A DNA stretch of 64,000 nucleotides from Oscillospiraceae bacterium (GCA_017461445.1 JAFTXW010000007.1:124001-188000); one strand, 5' to 3'. Shown: positions 17,074 through 25,723, counted from the stretch's first letter. Notes: generated by a model not told the origin, from the letters alone. A program made the numbers and translations.

Positions 17074-18132
17074 TTATTCGGTAATGATGTACATGGCGAC
17101 CTCGTCGATCTCTCGGTTGGTAGCCACGATCACGTCCTTGCCGTCCTTGTTGACAAAGTGCATGGCGTTGGCACAGCCGGTGTTGCGGTCGATGTAGTCC
17201 ACAACATAGTCACCCTCGCCCCAGGAGATAGCGACGGTATCCTTGGTGCCCTTGCGCCAGCCCACGATCCAGCTGGGCTTGCCCAGAAGCTCGCAGGCCC
17301 AGGTGGCGTGGACCATTTCGGTCTCCGCCTCGGGGCGGCCCAGCTTCCACTGGGGCACATAGTTGCCGTGCTCGTCCAGATGGTAGATGACGATGGAGTT
17401 GCCATGGAAGGGGGCGATGGAGCCCAGTTCCAGCTTACCGTCGCCGTCGAAGTCCACCAGCACGGCATCGCTGCTGGGAACACTCAGCAGCTGCTCCACT
17501 TCCCAGGCTTCGCCAACAGCGGCGGGAGGATTGAACAGGAACACACCCTGCTCACAGGCCACCAGAGCGGCATCGTAGCCGTCCTTGCAGACCAGGGAGT
17601 AGCCGTGGTTCTTCAGCATGCCGATCTTGATGGGAGAGAGCTTCAGCTGGTTGGTTTCATTGTAGGAGGACAGATCCCCGGGCAGTACAGCACCGTAGCA
17701 GACACCGTAGGAACGCCAGTCGTTTTTGTACTCGTGGCCGCTCTTAAGGCAGCAGACAATCAGATAGTTCACACCGTTACGGTTCAGAATGCCGAAACGG
17801 TGGACAAAGGGTGCGTCCACCAGGGTACGGATGCTCCAGCCGCCCTCCGCCTTGGGCTCGGCAATGATGATCTTGGCGTTTGCGGAATCGTTGGGAGAAT
17901 AGAACTGGTGGGTAGCCAGGAAGGAACCGCTGCCGCCGGGAACAGGGGTAATGGTCATAACGCCGCCGGGCTGCTCCCAGACGGTCTCCAGCAGGGTGCC
18001 GTCCTCGGCGAACAGGTAGCAGGGATCCTTCTTCTCCGCGCCGACCAGGAAGCAGTTTTCGCCCTTGTAGGCCAGCTGACTCATGGCGTAGCACTTGTTC
18101 AGATTGGAAATAATCTTCTTCTCAATTTTCAT
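17074..18132 (-). CDS. Beta-propeller-like protein of unknown function in the ascorbate locus
   Basis: 352 residues, no signal peptide or membrane segment, so cytosolic. The sequence is rich in short beta strands ending in Trp/Tyr/Phe. It carries an FG-GAP-like calcium loop, VDFDGDGKLELG (about 235-246), followed by SIAPFHGNSIVIYH. Further blade-like units read TWACELLGKPSWIVGWR and AISWGEGDYVVDYI. It lies 18 bases upstream of ulaF and behind ulaE, where other ula operons carry ulaD. No link to the OMP-decarboxylase fold of UlaD is visible. A sugar-binding, sensing or mutarotase/lactonase role is possible but not shown. Confidence 0.78.
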   Translation of the reverse strand: MKIEKKIISNLNKCYAMSQLAYKGENCFLVGAEKKDPCYLFAEDGTLLETVWEQPGGVMTITPVPGGSGSFLATHQFYSPNDSANAKIIIAEPKAEGGWSIRTLVDAPFVHRFGILNRNGVNYLIVCCLKSGHEYKNDWRSYGVCYGAVLPGDLSSYNETNQLKLSPIKIGMLKNHGYSLVCKDGYDAALVACEQGVFLFNPPAAVGEAWEVEQLLSVPSSDAVLVDFDGDGKLELGSIAPFHGNSIVIYHLDEHGNYVPQWKLGRPEAETEMVHATWACELLGKPSWIVGWRKGTKDTVAISWGEGDYVVDYIDRNTGCANAMHFVNKDGKDVIVATNREIDEVAMYIITE

Positions 18133-18198
18133 CCGTAAGTCCTCCTATTATTTTACATATATGTACGGAAAATAGCAAGCTGTATTTTGTGATTTTCG

Positions 18199-19041
18199 TC
18201 AGGAAAATTGGTCCAAAATTTCGCTCATGCTGCGGTTGGCGAATTTGATGTCGTTTTTCCAGCTGTCCAGACCCACATCCCACATCTCTGTGACGTAGCG
18301 GCGGACACCCATATCCCAGGCCTTTGCGATGACGGCGGGGAAATCCACATGGCCGGTGAGGAAGGGAATCTCCCGGAATTTGCCGGGGACAGTTTCCTTC
18401 AGATGCAGAGCCACGATGTGGCCCCGGCCGGATTCCAGGTCCTCCAGCACGTCGGTGCCGTAGGTTTTTGCGGCGTTGGTCAGGTTGCCGGAGTCGGGGT
18501 AGACACCCAGGTAGGGGCTGTTAATGAGGTCAACGTACTTCATGGACTTGCCCACAGTATTCATGAACTCGGTCTCCATGGTCTCAAAGCCCATCAGGAT
18601 GCCCTTGGCCTCAGCCATGTGCACGGCTTTTGCCAGGTTCTCCCGGAACAGCCGCTCGCTCTCGGCGGTGCCTTCCTCGTAGTAAACGTCGTAGCCTGCC
18701 AGCTGGATGATGCGGATGCCCAGATCATCAGCCAATTGAATGGCCTTTTCCATGATCTCCATCCCCCGCTCCCGGACAGCGGGATCGGATGCGCCGAAGG
18801 GATACTTCCGGTGGCCGGACAGGCACATGGTGCGGATGGGGATGCCCACTTCCTTCATAAGGCGGACCAGTTCCAGCCGCTCCTCCTTCGTCCACTCCAG
18901 GCGGGCCAGGCGGCAGTCAGTCTCATCGATGCTGATCTCCACGAAATCATAGCCGCATTCCCTGGCGCATTCCAGCATGGCGCGCCAATCCATGGCTTTC
19001 GGCATGGCCTTTTCGTACAGGCCGATGGTATATTTTTTCAC
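18199..19041 (-). CDS. ulaE: L-xylulose-5-phosphate 3-epimerase
   Basis: 280 residues from GTG at 19041, 8 bases after GGAGG; E. coli UlaE/SgbU are about this long. TIM-barrel (AP endonuclease 2-like) epimerase that makes L-ribulose 5-phosphate. Motifs: VEISIDETDCRLARLEW, MCLSGHRKYPFGASD, IQLAGYDVYYEE, MGFETMETEFMN, GVYPDSGNLTNA, HIVALHLKETVPGKFREIPF. It is the first gene of the minus-strand ascorbate transcript. Frame upstream of the GTG covers the operator copies and is not coding. Confidence 0.93.
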   Translation of the reverse strand: MKKYTIGLYEKAMPKAMDWRAMLECARECGYDFVEISIDETDCRLARLEWTKEERLELVRLMKEVGIPIRTMCLSGHRKYPFGASDPAVRERGMEIMEKAIQLADDLGIRIIQLAGYDVYYEEGTAESERLFRENLAKAVHMAEAKGILMGFETMETEFMNTVGKSMKYVDLINSPYLGVYPDSGNLTNAAKTYGTDVLEDLESGRGHIVALHLKETVPGKFREIPFLTGHVDFPAVIAKAWDMGVRRYVTEMWDVGLDSWKNDIKFANRSMSEILDQFS

Positions 19042-19104
19042 TGCAAAAACCTCCAATGTATACTCGATGGATTTTTCGGGGTATGAGAAAACAGGGCAGA
19101 AAAA

Positions 19105-19153
19105 CAAAACGAACATAAAATGAACAATTCGGACATTCAAAACGAACATAAAA
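19105..19153. promoter_or_regulatory. Tandem operator copies in the ulaE leader
   Basis: CAAAACGAACATAAAA occurs exactly twice, at 19105-19120 and 19138-19153, 33 bases (three helical turns) apart. TGTTCG/CGAACA half-sites are typical of DeoR-family repressors such as E. coli GlpR. The sites lie just downstream of the ulaE promoter. The likely binder is the DeoR protein at 24049. Confidence 0.7.
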
Positions 19154-19181
19154 CAAAAATCCGAAATTTGCTTACTTCAAG

Positions 19182-19210
19182 ATTATATCGCATCATTCTT
19201 TATCTTTCAA
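19182..19210 (-). promoter_or_regulatory. Promoter of ulaE operon
   Basis: On the minus strand: TTGAAA (19210-19205), 17 bases, TATAAT (19187-19182). Confidence 0.85.
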
Positions 19211-19442
19211 GAGGGTAATCAAAATAATTTCCAACAAACTCAAAAGGAAAAGATAGAAAAAACAGAAATAAAATTTGGCGAAATATCCAAATCAACAAAA
19301 AATTTATTAAAGAATACTAAAAAAACAAACAAACACGTTTCGAGAGCCGGTTTTTTGATAGTTTCTGATCGATTTAAAAATATTTTAATTCGGAAAAATG
19401 TGACAAAAATCCAGAAAAATTACAATGAACATTAAAAAATAG

Positions 19443-19481
19443 AAAACGAACATATAAAATGCTTGCAAATGTGTTCGTTTT
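19443..19481. promoter_or_regulatory. Inverted-repeat operator overlapping the ulaG promoter
   Basis: AAAACGAACA (19443-19452) and TGTTCGTTTT (19472-19481) are perfect complements 29 bases centre to centre. The right half lies between the -35 and -10 boxes, so a bound repressor would block RNA polymerase. Confidence 0.72.
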
Positions 19482-19491
19482 CGTTTATAGT
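19463..19491 (+). promoter_or_regulatory. Promoter of ulaGCAB
   Basis: TTGCAA (19463-19468), 17 bases, TATAGT (19486-19491), with an operator half-site in the spacer. Confidence 0.8.
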
Positions 19492-19547
19492 GATAGCATA
19501 AGGAATTTGGGGACATCCAATTCTACTCTAGAAGGAGGAAAATCATT

Positions 19548-20651
19548 ATGAGCAAAGTTTCCGAAATGACCCGCGACAAGTGGATCATGAGCACCTTTCC
19601 CGAGTGGGGTACCTGGCTGGTAGAGGACATCGAGAATGAGGTTGTCGCTCCCGGCAACGTGGCAATGTGGTGGCTGGGCTGCACCGGTGTGTGGTTCAAG
19701 ACCCCCGGCAATGCCAACATCACCATCGACCTGTGGTGCGGTAACGGCAAGCGCACCCACGGCAACGGCAAGATGGCTGTGGGCCACCAGATGGCAAATA
19801 TGTGCGGCGGCCGCCTGATGCAGCCCAACCTGCGCAACGTGCCCTTCGTATTCGATCCCTTCGCATTCAAGCAGGTGGACGCTGTCCTGGCTACCCACTA
19901 TCATCAGGACCACATGTCCGCCGAGTGGGCTGCCCATGTCATCAACAGCGGCATGACCACCACCGACGAGAACGGCAACGTGATCCCCGTTCCCTTCATC
20001 GGCCCCAAGAAGAGCGTCGAGACCTGGATCAAGTGGGGTGTCCCCGCTGACCGCTGTGTTACCGTCAAGCCCGGCGACGTGATCAAGATCAAGGATCTGG
20101 AGATCGTTGCTCTGGACAGCTTCGACCGTACCTGCATCGTCACCACCGACAAGACCGACGAGACCCGCGAGGAGCTGACCGGTGTCTGCCCCACCGACAT
20201 GGACGACAAGGCTGTCAACTACCTGGTCAAGACCCCCGGCGGCAACATCTACCACTCCGGCGACTCCCATTTCTCCATCTACTTTGCCAAGCACGGCAAG
20301 GACTACGACATCGACGTGGCCTTCGGCTCCTTCGGCGAAAACCCCATCGGTATGCAGGACAAGATGACCTCCATCGACATTCTGCGCATGGCGGAAAACC
20401 TGAAGTGCAAGGTGGTCGTTCCCATCCACTGGGACGTCTGGACCAACTTCCAGGCTGACTGTGAGGAGATCAAGGTCCTGTACGACTTCAAGAAGGACCG
20501 CAATGAGTACAAGTTCCATCCCTTCTTCTGGCAGGTTGGCGGCAAGTACACCTATCCCATGGATAAGGACAAGATCTACTACCATCACCGCCGCGGCTTT
20601 GAGGATTGCTTCGAGCATCCCCAGAACATCCCCTACCGTTCCTGCCTGTAA
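19548..20651 (+). CDS. ulaG: L-ascorbate-6-phosphate lactonase
   Basis: 367 residues (E. coli UlaG 354). Metallo-beta-lactamase-fold, metal-dependent hydrolase that opens L-ascorbate 6-phosphate to 3-keto-L-gulonate 6-phosphate. Metal site [12 protein letters not shown] with His117, His119, Asp121 and His122; later YHSGDSHFS and VVPIHWDVW supply further ligands. The N-terminus [18 protein letters not shown] is characteristic of UlaG. SD AGAAGGAGG. First gene of the plus-strand operon; ulaC follows after 24 bases. Confidence 0.95.
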   Translation: MSKVSEMTRDKWIMSTFPEWGTWLVEDIENEVVAPGNVAMWWLGCTGVWFKTPGNANITIDLWCGNGKRTHGNGKMAVGHQMANMCGGRLMQPNLRNVPFVFDPFAFKQVDAVLATHYHQDHMSAEWAAHVINSGMTTTDENGNVIPVPFIGPKKSVETWIKWGVPADRCVTVKPGDVIKIKDLEIVALDSFDRTCIVTTDKTDETREELTGVCPTDMDDKAVNYLVKTPGGNIYHSGDSHFSIYFAKHGKDYDIDVAFGSFGENPIGMQDKMTSIDILRMAENLKCKVVVPIHWDVWTNFQADCEEIKVLYDFKKDRNEYKFHPFFWQVGGKYTYPMDKDKIYYHHRRGFEDCFEHPQNIPYRSCL

Positions 20652-20675
20652 TCAGGAAGAAAGGAGATCGAAGCT

Positions 20676-21155
20676 ATGGCAAGTGTTCTGCAGACGATCG
20701 TGGAAAAGAAGCACTATCTGTTCGTTGACAAGGTCGACTCCTGGCAGGAGGCTGTCCGCCTCTCCGCTGAGAGCCTGGTGGCCGACGGCAGCGTAGACGC
20801 TGACTACTACCAGCAGATCGTCAACTGTATTGAAAAGTATGGTCCCTATGTGGTGTTCGATCACTATGTGGCCATGCCCCACTCCCAGGAAAATGCCAGC
20901 GGTGTCCACAAAACCGGTATTGGCTTTATGCGCGTGAAGGAAGAAGTGAGCTTTGGTAAGGACGAGGACGGCGAGGAGAAGGTCGCGAAGCTGTTCTTTA
21001 CCCTGGCTGCCTGCAATCCCGACGAGCATCTGAACAACATCCAGCAGCTGATGGGCGTCTTCTGCAATGAAGAGCTGCTCGACGCGCTGATGGAGGCCAA
21101 CACCCCCGAGGATATCCTGGCTGCTGAGATCGCTCATCCCATTGAGGAAGACTGA
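20676..21155 (+). CDS. ulaC: PTS ascorbate EIIA component
   Basis: 159 residues, PTS_EIIA type 2 (mannitol/fructose class). The phosphate-accepting His69 sits in VVFDHYVAMPHSQE. It takes phosphate from HPr and passes it to UlaB. Between it and ulaA are 120 bases with four tandem 10-mers. SD GAAAGGAG. Confidence 0.92.
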   Translation: MASVLQTIVEKKHYLFVDKVDSWQEAVRLSAESLVADGSVDADYYQQIVNCIEKYGPYVVFDHYVAMPHSQENASGVHKTGIGFMRVKEEVSFGKDEDGEEKVAKLFFTLAACNPDEHLNNIQQLMGVFCNEELLDALMEANTPEDILAAEIAHPIEED

Positions 21156-21200
21156 TATCAGCTCCATAACACCCAGCGTTATCCAGCAAGCCCCCGCGAA

Positions 21201-21240
21201 AACCCGCACATACCCGCACATCCCAGCACATACCAGCGCG
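21201..21240 (+). repeat. Four tandem 10-mers between ulaC and ulaA
   Basis: AACCCGCACA, TACCCGCACA, TCCCAGCACA and TACCAGCGCG follow in register. All are G-poor on this strand (consensus TMCCMGCACA), so the mRNA here should be unstructured. Upstream of the ulaA SD. Confidence 0.7.
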
Positions 21241-21275
21241 TCCCCCAATTATATAATCCGAGAGGAGAAAGATGT

Positions 21276-22769
21276 ATGCAAATTCTGAACGCAATTTGGA
21301 CCTTCTTCGCAACCTACATTCTCCAGAAAGCTCCCTACATGATCGGCTTCCTGGTTCTGGTCGGTTACGTCCTGAAGAAGGAAAAGTGGTACAACACTCT
21401 GGGCGGCACCCTGAAGGCCATCATCGGTATGCTGATTCTGAACGTTGGTTCCGGCGGTCTGACCTCCAACTTCCGCCCCATCCTGGCCGGTCTGCGTGAG
21501 CGTTTCAACCTGACCGCTGTCGTTATCGATCCCTACTACGGCCAGAACGCCGTTACCGCAGGTGTCGAGGAAGTGTTCGGCAAGGGATTCTCCAATGTTA
21601 TGATCCTGCTGCTGGTCGCTTTCATCGTCAACATCCTGCTGGTCCGCTTCAATAAGCTGACCAAGTGCCGTACCCTGTTCACCACCGGTCACGTCCAGGT
21701 TCAGCAGGCTTCCACCGCTTACTGGCTGATCATGTTCGCTATTCCCGCTCTGCTGACCAATGACATCCTGATGATCGTCTGCATGTCCATCGTGCTGGGT
21801 GCTTACTGGGCTGTTGGCTCCAACCTGACCGTCAAGCCCATGCAGGAGCTGACCGACGGTGCCGGCTTCGCCATCGCTCACCAGCAGATGTTCGGCATCC
21901 GCCTGGGCTACTGGGCAGCTGACAAGCTCTTCGGTGAAAAGAAGGATAAGAACGGCAATGTTACCCGTAAGGTCAAGAAGGTCGGCGATCTGGAAATGCC
22001 CGGCTTCTTCTCCATCTTCAACGAGAACATGGTCTGTACCGCCATCCTGATGACCGTCTTCTTCGGCACCATCATGGCTATCATCGGCAAGCCCTTCTTC
22101 GTTGAGAACGGCTACACCACCGATGGCACCAACTTCGCATGGTACTGCTTCGACAAGTGCCTGAACTTTGCTGTTTATCTGGCTATCCTGCAGCTGGGTG
22201 TCCGTACCTTCGTTACCGAGCTGACCCAGTCCTTCCAGGGTATCGCTGACAAGCTGCTGCCCTCCTCCATCCCCGGTGTGGACTGCGCTGTCTGCTACGG
22301 CTTCGGCGACTCCAACGCTGTTACCTTCGGCTTCCTGGCAGGTCTGGTTGGCCAGCTGGTGGCTATCGTCACCCTGATCCTGATTGGCAGCCCCACCCTG
22401 ATCATCTGCGGCTTCGTTCCCGTCTTCTTCGACAACGCTACCATCGGCCTGGTTGCCAACGAAAAGGGCGGTATCAAGGCTTGCTTGGTCATCCCCTTCA
22501 TCTCCGGCCTGATTCAGGTCTTCGGCTCTGCTCTGATCGCCGGCTGGTGCGGCATGGCTGCATACGGCGGCTACCTGGGCATGTTCGACTGGGCTACCGT
22601 GTGGCCTCTGATGACCGTCGTCATGAAGTACCTGGGCTATGTCGGCCTGATCCTGTGCGCTGTTGCTCTGCTGGCTATCCCCCAGATCGAGTACCGCATG
22701 GACAAGAAGGGCTACTTCCTGATTACCGAGGACTACGAGGCTTACAAGGAGTACAAGGCTTCCAAGTAA
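21276..22769 (+). CDS. ulaA: PTS ascorbate EIIC permease
   Basis: 497 residues. Polytopic (about 10-12 membrane segments) ascorbate permease of the UlaA/SgaT family. Family marks are MIGFLVLVGYVLKK, GTLKAIIGMLILNVGSGGL, GQNAVTAGVEEVFG, LVRFNKLTKCRTLFTTGH, and the late GFVPVFFDNATIGLVANEKGG. SD AGGAG lies 9 bases before ATG. Somewhat longer than E. coli UlaA (465), with an extra charged cytoplasmic loop (GEKKDKNGNVTRKVKKVG). Highly expressed codons. Confidence 0.95.
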   Translation: MQILNAIWTFFATYILQKAPYMIGFLVLVGYVLKKEKWYNTLGGTLKAIIGMLILNVGSGGLTSNFRPILAGLRERFNLTAVVIDPYYGQNAVTAGVEEVFGKGFSNVMILLLVAFIVNILLVRFNKLTKCRTLFTTGHVQVQQASTAYWLIMFAIPALLTNDILMIVCMSIVLGAYWAVGSNLTVKPMQELTDGAGFAIAHQQMFGIRLGYWAADKLFGEKKDKNGNVTRKVKKVGDLEMPGFFSIFNENMVCTAILMTVFFGTIMAIIGKPFFVENGYTTDGTNFAWYCFDKCLNFAVYLAILQLGVRTFVTELTQSFQGIADKLLPSSIPGVDCAVCYGFGDSNAVTFGFLAGLVGQLVAIVTLILIGSPTLIICGFVPVFFDNATIGLVANEKGGIKACLVIPFISGLIQVFGSALIAGWCGMAAYGGYLGMFDWATVWPLMTVVMKYLGYVGLILCAVALLAIPQIEYRMDKKGYFLITEDYEAYKEYKASK

Positions 22770-22810
22770 TTCGTATTTGAAGATTATCTTCCTTCCTTAA
22801 TTCTCAAACC

Positions 22811-22840
22811 GGGCGCGTCCGGCGAAAGCCGGGCGTGCCC
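22811..22840 (+). promoter_or_regulatory. Intercistronic RNA hairpin with GAAA tetraloop
   Basis: GGGCGCGTCCGGC, GAAA, GCCGGGCGTGCCC: a 13-bp stem with two G-U pairs that exist only in the plus-strand transcript, capped by a GNRA loop. It lies between ulaA and ulaB, has no T run, and may set mRNA stability or the ulaA:ulaB ratio. Confidence 0.65.
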
Positions 22841-22898
22841 AACCCTAAAAATCAAGGCTGCGGGTATGCAGCGCAATAATCTAAAGGAGTTTTTCACA

Positions 22899-23207
22899 AT
22901 GGCTAAGCTGGATAACAAGACCTTCCTGGTGTGCTGCGCAAACGGTGCGGGCACCTCCCTGATGATGAAGATGACCCTGGAAAAAGTGCTGAAGAAACTG
23001 GGTGTGAAGCCCGGCAGAATCCACCACTGCGCTATTTCCGAGGGCAAGTCTTCCGCTTCCCAGTTCAATATCGTCTTCACCACTGTCAACTTTGCCGGCA
23101 TGATGAAGGCCGCTGAGGAGAAGGGCACCGTGGTCCTGGGCCTGAAGAATGTTATGTCCGCTGCTGAGATGGAGCAGGCTCTGCGCAACGCGGGTCTGGC
23201 CGACTGA
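22899..23207 (+). CDS. ulaB: PTS ascorbate EIIB component
   Basis: 102 residues; start at ATG 10 bases after AAAGGAG. Lactose/IIB-type P-loop LVCCANGAGTSLMMKM; by alignment with CGxGLGSS the phosphocysteine is Cys13, with Cys12 an unusual neighbour. Passes phosphate from UlaC to ascorbate during uptake through UlaA. Last PTS gene; a terminator follows. Confidence 0.92.
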   Translation: MAKLDNKTFLVCCANGAGTSLMMKMTLEKVLKKLGVKPGRIHHCAISEGKSSASQFNIVFTTVNFAGMMKAAEEKGTVVLGLKNVMSAAEMEQALRNAGLAD

Positions 23208-23224
23208 CCGATAGCTGACAGGCC

Positions 23225-23281
23225 AAAAAGAAACCCGGGTACTTTGCTGCCCTTTCGGGGGCCGCAACCCCGGGTTCTTTC
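23225..23281 (+). terminator. Terminator behind ulaB
   Basis: AAAGAAACCCGGG pairs with CCCGGGTTCTTTC around an inner GC-rich loop. The 3' side is T-rich but interrupted, so read-through into the next genes is possible. Confidence 0.68.
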
Positions 23282-23313
23282 ATGCAAAAACGTATTTTAC
23301 GGGAGTTTTTACC

Positions 23314-24027
23314 ATGATAAAGGCAGTCCTTTTTGATATCGACAACACCTTATACGGCTACGATGCTGCCCATGCCATGGCCTGGGAGGCACTCTGCGCC
23401 TATGTTCAGGAGCATCTGCACATGGACCGGGAGACCTTCACCCGCCGCCACAGGGAAGCAATGGATATCGTAAAGGAGCGGCTGGGTGTGGACTGTGCCG
23501 CCCTCCATGACCGCTGCCTGCGCTACCAGATTCTGCTGGAAAAGCACGGACTGCCTCTGCACCACGCACTTACGATGAGCGAGCTCTACTGGGACACCCT
23601 GATCCGGTCTGCCGAACCGACACCGGGGATCATGGAATGCCTTCCCATTTTGAAGAAGGCAGGCTATATCCTGGGTATCGGTACGGATATGACACTTGAA
23701 TATCAGTTGAAGAAGCTTACAAGGCTTCAGATGCTGCCCTACTTTGATTTTCTGGTCACCAGCGAGGAGGTCAATGGGGAAAAGCCCGACAGGAAGCTTT
23801 TCCTGACCTGCGCCCAGAAAGCAGGGGTAGCCCCGGAAGAATGCCTGTTCATTGGCGACAGCCTGAAAAAGGATGTGCTTGGCGCGAAAAACGCGGGTAT
23901 GGAAGCCCTTTGGTTTGCTCCGCCCCCGGAGCAGGCTGCCATGCACCCTGAGACCGAAACAATTTACCACTACGATCATCTGACAAAAAAGCTGAAGTGT
24001 CTTGACTTTTCACGCAAAACGTGTTAA
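23314..24027 (+). CDS. HAD-family phosphatase
   Basis: 237 residues. Haloacid-dehalogenase core with a helical C1 cap: motif I FDIDNTLY (Asp8/Asp10), motif II LGIGTDMT, motif III GEKPDRK, motif IV IGDSLKKDVLGAKNAGM. Resembles YjjG/YfnB nucleotidases and other sugar- or nucleotide-phosphate phosphatases. Its place behind the ascorbate PTS and in front of a DeoR regulator suggests removal of a toxic sugar phosphate. SD GGGAG. Confidence 0.88.
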   Translation: MIKAVLFDIDNTLYGYDAAHAMAWEALCAYVQEHLHMDRETFTRRHREAMDIVKERLGVDCAALHDRCLRYQILLEKHGLPLHHALTMSELYWDTLIRSAEPTPGIMECLPILKKAGYILGIGTDMTLEYQLKKLTRLQMLPYFDFLVTSEEVNGEKPDRKLFLTCAQKAGVAPEECLFIGDSLKKDVLGAKNAGMEALWFAPPPEQAAMHPETETIYHYDHLTKKLKCLDFSRKTC

Positions 24028-24048
24028 AGAAAGGAGTGATACCAGAAT

Positions 24049-24837
24049 ATGAAACGAGATCAATCCTCTGTTGAACGGCGCAGGTCCCAGATCCTGAAGC
24101 AGATCCGTGAACAGGAGGAGGTCAGGGTTGAGGATCTGGCGAAGCAGTTTGGCATGTCAGCCATGTCTGTCCGCCGGGACCTGCAATATCTGGAGGACCG
24201 GAAGCTCATCACCCGCTTTTACGGCGGCGCGACGGTGAATCCGGATTACCGGAGTGTTTCCCCTGAAGAAGAGCTGGCCCTGTACCGCCGTCTGCTGGGC
24301 CGTTACGCGGCCTCCAAGATCTGCAACGGGGAGACCATTTTTATCAACGGCAGTATGGCCGCCCTGGGCACGTTGGATTTCATCACTGCCCACAATGTGC
24401 ACATCATCACCAACAACGGTATGGCCGTCACCAAGAAGCGGCCCAAGGGTGTCAGTGTCACCCTCACCGGCGGCGAGCTGCGGGAGCATGTGATGGTTGG
24501 CGACAACGTGCTGCGGGTTCTGCTGGATTCCACCGCGGATAAAACAATTTTAGGCTGCGCGGGGGTTACGCCCAACGGAGAATTCTGTTATAATATCCCC
24601 ATGGAGATTGGTATCAATGAAACCATGATCGCCCGGACTGCCAAGGAGCTGTACATTCTGGCAGACCACACCAAGATGGAGAATGTGGCGGAGAATACCG
24701 CCCGCTACGGCAGCTGCACCTACGACCGTCAGGTCACCCTGATCACCGACGAAAAGGCTGACCCCGCCACGGTGGAAAGCCTGCGCAAGCTGGGCATCGA
24801 AGTTTACCAGGTGGGCCTGAACGACGTGAATTTCTGA
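24049..24837 (+). CDS. DeoR-family transcriptional regulator, probable ascorbate repressor
   Basis: 262 residues. N-terminal winged helix (~12-68: RRSQILKQIREQEEVRVEDL, then SAMSVRRDLQYLEDRKLITR with the DeoR recognition helix). The C-terminal DeoRC sensor domain has FINGSMAAL, HIITNNGMAV, LTGGELRE and LADHTKMENVA. DeoR proteins bind sugar phosphates; UlaR of E. coli belongs here. TGTTCG/CGAACA operator copies at both ula promoters match this family's binding style. It may also control its own cluster. SD AAAGGAGTGAT. Confidence 0.9.
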   Translation: MKRDQSSVERRRSQILKQIREQEEVRVEDLAKQFGMSAMSVRRDLQYLEDRKLITRFYGGATVNPDYRSVSPEEELALYRRLLGRYAASKICNGETIFINGSMAALGTLDFITAHNVHIITNNGMAVTKKRPKGVSVTLTGGELREHVMVGDNVLRVLLDSTADKTILGCAGVTPNGEFCYNIPMEIGINETMIARTAKELYILADHTKMENVAENTARYGSCTYDRQVTLITDEKADPATVESLRKLGIEVYQVGLNDVNF

Positions 24838-24847
24838 GGGAATCCTT

Positions 24848-25678
24848 ATGGAAAAACGAATGCTGTTTATGGATCTGGACGGCACGCTGCTGGATGACCG
24901 GAAGGAGATCACACCCGGCAACCGGCAGGCCCTGGAGCAAGCTCTCCAGCGGGGCCACGGGGTCATCATTACCACCGGACGGCCCCTGAAAAGTGCCATG
25001 GAGCAGGCCCGGAAGCTGGGCTTCGACAAGCCCGGCTGCTATCTGATCGCCTACAACGGCGCGGTGATCTTCGACTGGGCTTGGGAAAAGCAGATATTCG
25101 CCAGGACACTGACCATTCCCACAGTCCAGAAGGTCTTTGACCATGTGAATCCCCTGGGCATCCATGTCCAGACCTATGACGAATGGACGGTTCTGGTAGA
25201 GCCCCGGTGCGATGACGCGGCAGTCCGCCGCTACTGCAGCCTTATCAACATGGAACACCGGGTGATCGGCGATGTTCACACCGATTTGAAGGAGGAGCCT
25301 GTGAAGGTGCTGGTCATCGACTATGACGACCAGACAGAGCTTCTGAAGGTGGAAGCCTGGCTCCGGGAGGAAATGGCGGATATCGTGGACTGCTTTTTCT
25401 CCTGCGACCAGTACCTGGAAGTGGTTCCCAAGGGCATGAGCAAAGGCGAAGCCGTGGTCATGCTGTGCCGGATGCTGGAGGTCCCCGTCCAAAACGCGGT
25501 GGCAGTGGGTGACGCGGCCAACGACCTGTCCATGATCCAAATGGCAGGCATCGGCGTTGCCATGGCAAACGGCACCGAGGAAGTGAAATCCGTTGCCGAC
25601 TATATAACGAAGCGTGACAACAACCACGATGGCATCGCCGAAGTTGTGGAGCGTTTTTTCGCTGAAAATGTTGGATAA
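24848..25678 (+). CDS. Cof-type HAD-IIB sugar phosphatase
   Basis: 276 residues. Motif I LFMDLDGTLLDD, motif II ITTGRP, Lys in the middle and motif IV VGDAANDLSMIQMAG, with the C2B alpha/beta cap between. YidA/Cof-like enzymes dephosphorylate sugar phosphates. Starts 10 bases after the DeoR stop, so cotranscribed. Ends 45 bases before the transketolase genes. Confidence 0.9.
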   Translation: MEKRMLFMDLDGTLLDDRKEITPGNRQALEQALQRGHGVIITTGRPLKSAMEQARKLGFDKPGCYLIAYNGAVIFDWAWEKQIFARTLTIPTVQKVFDHVNPLGIHVQTYDEWTVLVEPRCDDAAVRRYCSLINMEHRVIGDVHTDLKEEPVKVLVIDYDDQTELLKVEAWLREEMADIVDCFFSCDQYLEVVPKGMSKGEAVVMLCRMLEVPVQNAVAVGDAANDLSMIQMAGIGVAMANGTEEVKSVADYITKRDNNHDGIAEVVERFFAENVG

Positions 25679-25723
25679 ACTGTAGTTCCTATTTGCAAAG
25701 AATATTTTATTAGGAGGAATTGT

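Larger units (their letters stand above)
19042..19547. other. Divergent ascorbate control region
   Basis: 506 AT-rich bases between ulaE and ulaG. It holds a consensus promoter in each direction and three good copies of AACGAACA: two in the ulaE leader and one as half of an inverted repeat at the ulaG promoter. Weaker variants are ATGAACATTAAAA near 19424 and TTCGGA near 19125. The central ~230 bases (19211-19440) are A-rich with nothing else recognised. No ORF. Confidence 0.75.

Noticed and set aside
16390-18138. 582-codon open frame on the plus strand
   Set aside because: Covers ulaF and the propeller gene in reverse; low-complexity Gly/Val/His composition.
21201-21240. CRISPR or microsatellite-type phase variation tract
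   Set aside because: 10-mers without spacers, located between genes upstream of the SD; no frame would change with copy number.
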